Assembly (NCBI GenBank): GCA_937901185.1
Contig: CALCHR010000121.1
Coordinates: forward strand, 1-40,497
Direction of reading: 5' to 3'
Length of the DNA stretch: 40,497 nt
DNA from: an uncultured Bacteroidales bacterium
Lineage (GTDB): Bacteria; Bacteroidota; Bacteroidia; Bacteroidales; Bacteroidaceae
The notes under the pieces are model-generated. The model ran no database searches, was not told the origin of the DNA, and saw nothing but the letters and a program-made list of their open reading frames with translations. This document shows positions 35,036-40,497 of this stretch, one piece after another. Both the position numbers and the translations under genes were made by a program. Numbering within the stretch: position 1 is the stretch's first letter; the number at the start of each line of letters is the position of its first letter.

Positions 35036-37126
35036 TTAAGAGTTCATAGATAGCAAATATTCTTCGTTGTTCATTGTTGCTTCCATGTGTTTCTTTACAT
35101 CGTTCATGGCTTCTATAGGTGTCATTTCTGAAATGTATTTTCTGAGAACCCACATTCGGTTAAGCGTATTTGCATCTTGTAGTAAGTCGTCTCTACGTGT
35201 GCTTGAAGCAACAATGTTAACTGCCGGGAAAATACGCTTGTTACTGAGCGCACGATCAAGTTGTAGTTCCATGTTGCCGGTACCTTTGAATTCTTCAAAG
35301 ATGACTTCATCCATCTTGCTTCCGGTTTCGATGAGGGCGGTGGCGATGATGGTCAGACTGCCGTGATTTTCGATGTTGCGCGCCGCACCGAAGAAGCGTT
35401 TGGGTTTGTGCAAAGCTTGTGCTTCCACACCACCCGACAAGACTTTGCCACTGGCAGGTGCCACCGTGTTGTACGCGCGCGCAAGGCGCGTGATACTATC
35501 TAATAATATAACTACGTCGTGTCCACATTCCACCAATCGTTTAGCTTTCTCGTGTACGATGTTCGCTACTTTCACGTGGTTCTCTGCGGGTTCATCAAAG
35601 GTAGATGCTATGACTTCGGCGTTCACGGAGCGTGCCATGTCTGTTACCTCCTCTGGGCGTTCATCAATGAGCAGCACAATCATATATACCTCTGGATGAT
35701 TGTTCGCGATAGCGTTGGCTATATCTTTGAGCAGCACCGTTTTACCTGTTTTAGGTTGTGCTACGATTAGTCCGCGTTGTCCTTTGCCTATAGGTGCAAA
35801 GAAGTCGATGATACGCACGGATAATGGGTCGCTCTTGTCGCCTTTGCAGAGTTTGAATTTCTCATCGGGGAAGAGAGGGGTAAGGTTCTCAAAGGCAATA
35901 CGCTCTTTGGCCAATGCTGGTGCAATGCCGTTGATACGAATCACCTCTTTCATAGGGAAGTATTTGTCGGTATCTCTTGGTGGACGGATTGTACACTCTA
36001 CTGTATCACCTGTTTTCAAGCTATATTGGCGAATCTGTTGTTGCGATACGTATATATCATCGGGCGAGGATATATAGTTGTAATCGGCACTACGCAAGAA
36101 TCCGTAGCCATCAGGCGCACACTCCAACGTACCAATAGCGGTAATGGTGTCGCCAAACGCCTCCACACCTTTGTTGAGCATTTCCTCTTCGGGTGAGAGT
36201 TGTGGTTTGGGTTGTGGTTTCTCGTTGATAGGTGTGATTTCTTCGCCATTGGCTATTTGCTCTTCGCGTTTAGCTATTTGCTGAGTGATTTGTGCGATGC
36301 GAGCATTTACACGTGCCTGACGTTCCTCGTGTGTTTCGTTTTTGCGACTTGGGGTATGTGGGTTTACCTCTTTTTTGTCCGTTTCGTCCTTTTTTGCAGC
36401 GTCTTCTGTGGCGGGTGTAGCATTGTCAGCAGTCGTTTCTTTGGTGGTGGTTTCTGCAGCGGGTGCATTTTTCTTTGGGCGACCACGTTTCTTGCCTTTT
36501 GCTACTTCAGCGACTTTTGCTTCTTCTGCTTTTGGTTCTTCTGCTTGTGGTTCTTCGGCTTTTGTTTGTGGTTCTTCGGCAACTATAGGTGTTTCTACAG
36601 TTGCTGCTGCTTCAGTATTCTTCTCGGTCTCTACGTTTTTTGGTTTGCGACCGCGTTTTTTCTTGGCTGTTTGTTCTTCTGTTTTCACTTCTTGAACTTC
36701 TGGTGTCTTAACCACTGGAACTTCTGGAGTTTTAGCCTCTTGTGCCTCTGCGTTTCCGAAGAGGGAAGGTTGCACCGCAGATACTACAGGCTTAGGAGCA
36801 GGCTGTTTGGCTTGTTCTTCTTTGATTTGTCCGAGTGTTTCCTCTTTGCTTCCCACAGTAGCGAGTACGCGATTACTTTTGAGGTTGTCGGTATTCACTT
36901 TTTGAGGTGTATTTTGGATACGTGTGCGTTTGCCTTTTCGTCGTTCTTCGCGTGCTTCGGCGCGTGCTTGTACTTCGGCGCCGTGTCTATCGGCTTGTGC
37001 ATCTAAGATTTGGTAAATTACGGATTGCTTTTCAGGATTCTTGCCTATTTTCAGGTCGAATGTCTGTGCAATCTCAATCAGTTGTTCGAGCTCCATTTGC
37101 CCGAGTTTTCGCATATCGTATTGCAT
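35036..37126 (-). CDS. rho: Transcription termination factor Rho with large disordered insertion
   Basis: Hexameric RNA translocase that terminates transcription. In the 696-residue protein, residues 1-45 are the N-terminal helix bundle (MRKLGQMELEQLIEIAQ). About 46-320 is a charged, low-complexity insertion rich in Glu, Lys, Ala, Pro and Thr. About 330-395 is the cold-shock-like RNA-binding domain (GTLECAPDGYGFLR). The rest is the RecA-type ATPase with Walker A AQPKTGKT (456-463), ERPEEVTDM and RKYISEMTP at the end. E. coli Rho is 419 residues; the extra length is all in the insertion, as in other Bacteroidetes. The insertion has two AT-hook-like patches, KKRGRKPK (about 155) and KKRGRPKK (about 211). 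Own promoter about 100 nt upstream, own terminator. Confidence 0.96.
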   Translation of the reverse strand: MQYDMRKLGQMELEQLIEIAQTFDLKIGKNPEKQSVIYQILDAQADRHGAEVQARAEAREERRKGKRTRIQNTPQKVNTDNLKSNRVLATVGSKEETLGQIKEEQAKQPAPKPVVSAVQPSLFGNAEAQEAKTPEVPVVKTPEVQEVKTEEQTAKKKRGRKPKNVETEKNTEAAATVETPIVAEEPQTKAEEPQAEEPKAEEAKVAEVAKGKKRGRPKKNAPAAETTTKETTADNATPATEDAAKKDETDKKEVNPHTPSRKNETHEERQARVNARIAQITQQIAKREEQIANGEEITPINEKPQPKPQLSPEEEMLNKGVEAFGDTITAIGTLECAPDGYGFLRSADYNYISSPDDIYVSQQQIRQYSLKTGDTVECTIRPPRDTDKYFPMKEVIRINGIAPALAKERIAFENLTPLFPDEKFKLCKGDKSDPLSVRIIDFFAPIGKGQRGLIVAQPKTGKTVLLKDIANAIANNHPEVYMIVLLIDERPEEVTDMARSVNAEVIASTFDEPAENHVKVANIVHEKAKRLVECGHDVVILLDSITRLARAYNTVAPASGKVLSGGVEAQALHKPKRFFGAARNIENHGSLTIIATALIETGSKMDEVIFEEFKGTGNMELQLDRALSNKRIFPAVNIVASSTRRDDLLQDANTLNRMWVLRKYISEMTPIEAMNDVKKHMEATMNNEEYLLSMNS

Positions 37127-37226
37127 ATAAAGATGTATGTAAAAATTTCGTAATTGAGGGAATTGGTTTAAGGGAGAATCAACACAACGATTTGTATTGA
37201 GTCATGGTTTTCTTCCATTGACGCTG

Positions 37227-37258
37227 CAAAGGTAGTAAAAATAAATTACATACGCAAA
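37227..37258 (-). promoter_or_regulatory. Promoter of rho
   Basis: TTTG (37258-37255), 20-bp spacer, TACCTTTG (37234-37227) on the minus strand; both boxes perfect. It predicts a leader of about 90 nt before the ATG at 37126, long enough for autoregulation by Rho, which is known in other bacteria. Confidence 0.7.
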
Positions 37259-37294
37259 GAATTTTGCAGAAATTAATCTTTTTTGATAATTTTA

Positions 37295-37412
37295 CAATTA
37301 TTTTGGAGTCGGGAATCGCGAGTCGCGAGTCAATCTTTATCGGAGTCGCGAGTCGCGAGTCGGGAATCAATCTTTATCGGAATCGGGAATCGCGAGTCGG
37401 GAGTCCAATTAT
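37295..37412. repeat. GAGTCGGGAATCGCGA-type repeat array, downstream flank
   Basis: Short units (GAGTCGCGA, GTCGGGAATC, CAATCTTTATCGGA) are repeated with small changes over about 115 bp, rich in TCGCGA palindromes. The part 37295-37325 is a 31-bp sequence that recurs at 38214-38245 with one extra T. It abuts the 3' end of the four-helix-bundle gene. Confidence 0.85.
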
Positions 37413-38156
37413 TTAATCGCGGGTGCCGTCGCAGCGGGGATAATCAATGCACCCCCAGAATGTTTGTCCCTGCTTAGTTCCCTTTTTTATCATTCGTTGC
37501 AGCATCGGTTTGCCACATTTGGGGCAAAGCGGTGCCTTGGCAGATAACGCCTCTTGCTGGCGATGCTCTAAACGGGCTTGGGTGAGACTCTCGGTAAAAC
37601 CACCATTTTGCGTAAACTCATCAAACAACTTATCTATCAAACGGGATAACATCTGCACCATCTTTCTGCACAATACGAACAGGGCATTTGCATAGTCCAA
37701 CATGTTGTTGGTTGTCATCAATGGCTCGTATAGTGCTACTTGCTTTTTGATACGCTCCGCTGCATCGTGCGACCAGTTGTTCTCCTCGTAGTCGGTGCGT
37801 ATGAAGGGTACCTGCTGCAAGGCTTGCATAGTCGGGTGGTTAGCTTGCCAGAGTTCTCCGTTTTGCTCGATGATGAGTTGCATTAGGTCTTCCGATAGTT
37901 CGATGGCGCTGCCTCGTGCGACATCGGTGAGACGCATCTCCGTTTCGGTGGAGGTGTTGTGCCGTGCATTACCCTCGGCTATATTGGCATATACGGAACG
38001 CGCAGCCATGTACATCTGGTCGTAATGCCGTGCTTTGGGATCGTTTTGCGAGGTTAAGAACCGTTCGCAAAAACGCCGTGTGAAGATGGCTATACAATGT
38101 GCTAATACCCATGCATCGAGGTTGTAGTAACCGCTGCAAAAGAATCTGGAGGCCAT
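37413..38156 (-). CDS. Four-helix-bundle suffix protein with topoisomerase-type zinc finger
   Basis: A 247-residue protein. Residues about 1-205 are helical and include YMAARSVYANIAEGNARH and VARGSAIELSEDL, resembling the S23/IVP four-helix-bundle family (23S rRNA intervening-sequence protein type: 'ANIAEG', 'RGSxxEL'). Residues about 208-247 form a C4 zinc finger of the topoisomerase I C-terminal type: CPKCGKPM then FWGCIDYPRC. The arrangement matches what is called a 'four helix bundle suffix' protein; its function is unknown, nucleic-acid binding is plausible. ATG 38156 (MASRFFCSG) is used; the frame is open further upstream but that part is read from the flanking repeat. The whole gene is bracketed by direct repeats. 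Confidence 0.85.
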   Translation of the reverse strand: MASRFFCSGYYNLDAWVLAHCIAIFTRRFCERFLTSQNDPKARHYDQMYMAARSVYANIAEGNARHNTSTETEMRLTDVARGSAIELSEDLMQLIIEQNGELWQANHPTMQALQQVPFIRTDYEENNWSHDAAERIKKQVALYEPLMTTNNMLDYANALFVLCRKMVQMLSRLIDKLFDEFTQNGGFTESLTQARLEHRQQEALSAKAPLCPKCGKPMLQRMIKKGTKQGQTFWGCIDYPRCDGTRD

Positions 38157-38185
38157 AATAAACTGTTTTTTGTTATTCGTTTTTT

Positions 38186-38245
38186 GGGAATCGGGAATCG
38201 CGAGTCGCGAATCCAATTATTTTTGGAGTCGGGAATCGCGAGTCG
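38186..38245. repeat. GAGTCGGGAATCGCGA-type repeat array, upstream flank
   Basis: Same units as at 37295-37412; 38214-38245 is the partner of the 31-bp direct repeat. It fills the gap between the four-helix-bundle gene and the stop codon of the next gene (TGA at 38252-38250). Confidence 0.85.
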
Positions 38246-38249
38246 GGGG

Positions 38250-38780
38250 TCAAATAACCTGTTTCTTTCCCACATAAATGGCGTAGCCCCCTGCCAACAG
38301 GAGCATCAGCAGCCAAGGAGTGTCACCGAGGGGGGTGGCATTTGGGTCATCCCAGTTGCTACCTCCTTGGTTATTTCCTGTGCCAGGTTTGTCATCTCCC
38401 TCACCTTCTCCACGCTGAGGAGGGCGAACACCAGATGATTTGCGACGACCACCATAGCCATTATTATCATCCATGGTTGGTAACATAGTCGTAATCTCCA
38501 TGCTGGGTGTGGAAGAGAAAGTGTTAGCCGACACACGGTCTTGATACATATCCCCGCTACGGTACGATGCATGATAGCCATCGCTCTGCTCTGCGCCGTA
38601 ATGCGCAGAGCGAGAGGAGGTTTGATATATTCCACCATATTGTGACTGATTGTATGTGTTATACGAATCTTGCGTACCATATTGGCGATGCGAGATGACG
38701 GAGTATGGCGATTCGGAGCCTTGAGCATATACACCGAATGAGAACACTGACAAGAGAAGTACTAAAATTAAACGTTCCAT
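38250..38780 (-). CDS. Small secreted low-complexity protein with sorting-signal-like C-terminus
   Basis: A 176-residue protein that I cannot assign to a family. Residues 1-19 are a signal peptide (MERLILVLLLSVFSFGVYAQ). The middle (20-150) is rich in Ser, Tyr, Gln, Gly and Asn, then acidic/Gly-rich (GEGEGDDKPGTGNNQGG), so probably disordered and exposed. The end is tripartite: ATPLGDTPW, a hydrophobic segment LLMLLLAGGYAIYV, and a basic GKKQ tail. This resembles C-terminal protein-sorting signals of Bacteroidetes (PID-CTERM-like) or a simple membrane anchor. It lies 65 nt downstream of a type IX secretion substrate gene, probably in the same transcript. Confidence 0.8.
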   Translation of the reverse strand: MERLILVLLLSVFSFGVYAQGSESPYSVISHRQYGTQDSYNTYNQSQYGGIYQTSSRSAHYGAEQSDGYHASYRSGDMYQDRVSANTFSSTPSMEITTMLPTMDDNNGYGGRRKSSGVRPPQRGEGEGDDKPGTGNNQGGSNWDDPNATPLGDTPWLLMLLLAGGYAIYVGKKQVI

Positions 38781-38845
38781 AATTTTATTTACTATTTGAC
38801 AATTTACTATTTACAATTTATTTACCATTTAATTATATTTACCAT
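38781..38845. repeat. AT-rich spacer of repeated TTTACCATTT/TTTACTATTT units
   Basis: The gap between the two secreted-protein genes consists almost wholly of near-repeats of TTTAC(C/T)ATTT separated by short A/T words. No promoter or terminator is evident. Confidence 0.6.
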
Positions 38846-40497
38846 TTAGGGTATTATAGTGTTGATTACTACTGCATGTTGCTTGTCAGCAATCCGCACG
38901 AGGTAATAACCCGTAGGTAATGTGATTTGCATCTCTGTCGGTGCGTTAGGTGTAGCGTATATTACTCGTCCTAATGCATCAAATACTTGTACTCCTGCAT
39001 CGGTTGGCAGGTTGTTGAGGAGGAGGTTGTTGCCATCTACAGCCACTTGGATAGTAGCATCGTCTACCCATTCCACGCTCGTTGCATTTTGTGGTATGAA
39101 CGCCACTTGTAGTGCAAAGCGCTCATTATTGGTACCCGCAGTAGTCACGAATGAATAGTCGGTGTGCAGAAGATTGGTTGTCTCGTTACGGTCGTAGTCG
39201 ATGAGGTAGAGTGCGCTGATGTCAGTTGCATTGTAGCGGTCTTCATCGAAAGCGATGGTGTATTCACCATCAGCTGGTGCACCGTAGCCAAGTGGTATTG
39301 GTTGCTCCGCCAATGCCTGGTTGATAGCCATGAAGGCGAGTTTGCCATCTTTGCCGATGGTGTAGAGATTGATACCGCTATTCTCGAACTTAGAGAGGTC
39401 GGCATTGAAGTCATACTCCTCGGTGAAGTTGTCGGCAATGAGCAATCCTGTGCGGTCGGTTTGGTCGTTGCCTGTGAGGATGATACCTGTGGTAATCTCT
39501 TTGGCTGCTTCTTGCTGTGCAGCGTAGTGGCGAGCTGGTGCATTCTGCGCACGCGAAGCCGATGCAAATTGCAATGCGCCATTATTAGCTGCCTGAATGA
39601 AGAAGGTGTTGAATGGCGAGAAGGTGGCTTTGTCCACTTCCACAGGCGTATAGTTTTGTCCGTCGGTAGTAGTAGTGATATAGCGTAGGTTGCCAATATG
39701 TTTCCACCCGCCAGTCCATCTGCCATCTACCATTTCTTGTTCCAGCAATCCGACTTGGACATCTTCATCCGAAGCTGAGAGTCCTCCATATTGTGCGAGG
39801 TATGGGTTACCGAGGAAGTTCCAACCCATATCGTTTGGTCGATTAGCTTCGTAAGCGGTAATGTCAATATTCTTGTCGCTGTTTTCTGCTGTCAACAAGG
39901 GATCCGCACCTACGCCCAGTTGGATACGGTGGATACCATATTTCTGGCGTTCCATAGCACCGCCATTGACACTTACTTTGCGAGGTGCGCCCCAGAAGGT
40001 ATAACCTTGGTATGGGATGAGTGTTGGGTCATCACCTGATTCATCGAAATCTTTCCAACCCGAAGCGCCTGTGGCACGTGCAGCGCCATCATAGTACTGG
40101 AGAGCGAAGCTGGCTCTGTTGCCACCATCTTTGAGGTTATCGCCATAGATGTCAGCAGGATACTTGATGTTCTTAGTCTTGACTGAATAAGGCACGGAGA
40201 GCGCGTAGTAGCGTTCGTAGGTGGTGATGTAATCCAAATAGATACCCGATGTATTGGAGTACTTGCCATTCATCACGAGTTGTGGATAACTATTGGTGTA
40301 AGTGCCGTTCTCTATAGTACCAGAGCGCATGACGAGTGAATAGATGCCTAAGCCTTCCGCAGCGGAAACAGGAACGACCAATTTACCGCCACCATAAACA
40401 TGGATGGTTCGGAAGGTATATTTGTCTTTCTTAGTACCCGCAGCAGTAAATGTTGCATCATTCAGCACGACTACATCGGTCCCAGCAGCCACCTCCT
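38846..40497 (-). CDS. Type IX secretion substrate, C-terminal part (5' end outside window)
   Basis: The frame is open to the window edge, so only the last 550 or so residues are seen. The visible part is a beta-rich surface-protein region (repeated Gly/Asn/Thr/Asp; GWNFLGNPYLAQYGG; SPFNTFFIQAANNG). It ends with a type A C-terminal sorting domain: DGNNLLLNNLP, VQVFDALGRVIY, and LPTGYYLVRIADKQHAVVINTIIP split over the last 75 residues. Such domains direct export through the Por/type IX system and are removed at the cell surface, with anchoring to A-LPS in Porphyromonas. The cargo function cannot be told from this fragment. An in-frame GTG at 40492 is not considered the start. Confidence 0.88.
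   Translation of the reverse strand, partial: EVAAGTDVVVLNDATFTAAGTKKDKYTFRTIHVYGGGKLVVPVSAAEGLGIYSLVMRSGTIENGTYTNSYPQLVMNGKYSNTSGIYLDYITTYERYYALSVPYSVKTKNIKYPADIYGDNLKDGGNRASFALQYYDGAARATGASGWKDFDESGDDPTLIPYQGYTFWGAPRKVSVNGGAMERQKYGIHRIQLGVGADPLLTAENSDKNIDITAYEANRPNDMGWNFLGNPYLAQYGGLSASDEDVQVGLLEQEMVDGRWTGGWKHIGNLRYITTTTDGQNYTPVEVDKATFSPFNTFFIQAANNGALQFASASRAQNAPARHYAAQQEAAKEITTGIILTGNDQTDRTGLLIADNFTEEYDFNADLSKFENSGINLYTIGKDGKLAFMAINQALAEQPIPLGYGAPADGEYTIAFDEDRYNATDISALYLIDYDRNETTNLLHTDYSFVTTAGTNNERFALQVAFIPQNATSVEWVDDATIQVAVDGNNLLLNNLPTDAGVQVFDALGRVIYATPNAPTEMQITLPTGYYLVRIADKQHAVVINTIIP

Noticed and set aside
36200..37006. Long plus-strand ORF (268 codons) opposite rho
   Set aside because: It is antisense to the low-complexity insertion of rho; the Phe/Cys/Trp-rich translation mirrors the Glu/Lys/Ala/Pro codons and has no start context.

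Overview
The window reads as chromosome of a Bacteroidales bacterium, probably Prevotella-like. The evidence is: promoters of the Bacteroidetes type (TAnnTTTG at -7 with TTG/TTTG about 17-21 bp upstream) and no Shine-Dalgarno signals; a BspA-type leucine-rich-repeat protein; a type IX secretion C-terminal domain; an atp operon that starts with beta and epsilon; a GT3-type glycogen synthase next to an alpha-glucan phosphorylase; a Rho factor with a very large charged insertion; and a galM-transporter-galK cluster. I saw no rRNA, tRNA, insertion sequence, phage gene or CRISPR array. The genus is an inference.

Layout. 1-1969 (-): BspA-like secreted repeat protein, cut by the window edge, with a long structured leader or small RNA upstream (about 1982-2147). 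2558-8730 (+): lon, tgt, an LptF/LptG permease and a DEAD-box helicase, closely spaced behind one clear promoter. 8848-13181 (+): glycogen synthase and glycogen phosphorylase, own promoter, strong terminator. 13443-15375 (-): BlaI-type repressor followed by an M56 (BlaR1-like) peptidase with a TonB C-terminal domain. 15639-22864 (+): complete ATP synthase operon D-C-I-B-E-F-H-A-G, with promoter and terminator. 22865-23294: palindromic repeat element. 23295-24707 (+): orphan gene of unknown function. 24848-25696 (-): dapF. 25697-26221: six 22-bp tandem repeats and a promoter-terminator pair that would make an RNA of about 65 nt. 26222-30661 (-): TamB-like protein without a canonical start codon. 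30883-34539 (-): galM, sugar transporter, galK. 34540-35035: a second copy of the palindromic repeat family and the rho terminator. 35036-37126 (-): rho. 37295-38245 (-): four-helix-bundle/zinc-finger gene bracketed by long direct repeats. 38250-40497 (-): small secreted protein with a sorting-signal-like tail, and the 3' part of a type IX secretion substrate.

Most genes are housekeeping: proteolysis, queuosine tRNA modification, LPS export, glycogen turnover, ATP synthesis, lysine/peptidoglycan precursor, galactose use and transcription termination. The best leads are the structured RNA beside bspA, the short RNA unit upstream of dapF, the tgt product that has lost all three zinc cysteines, the repeat-bracketed four-helix-bundle gene, the secreted protein with the tripartite tail, and the TamB gene with no ATG/GTG/TTG start. 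All calls are from reading the sequence; no search or folding program was run.
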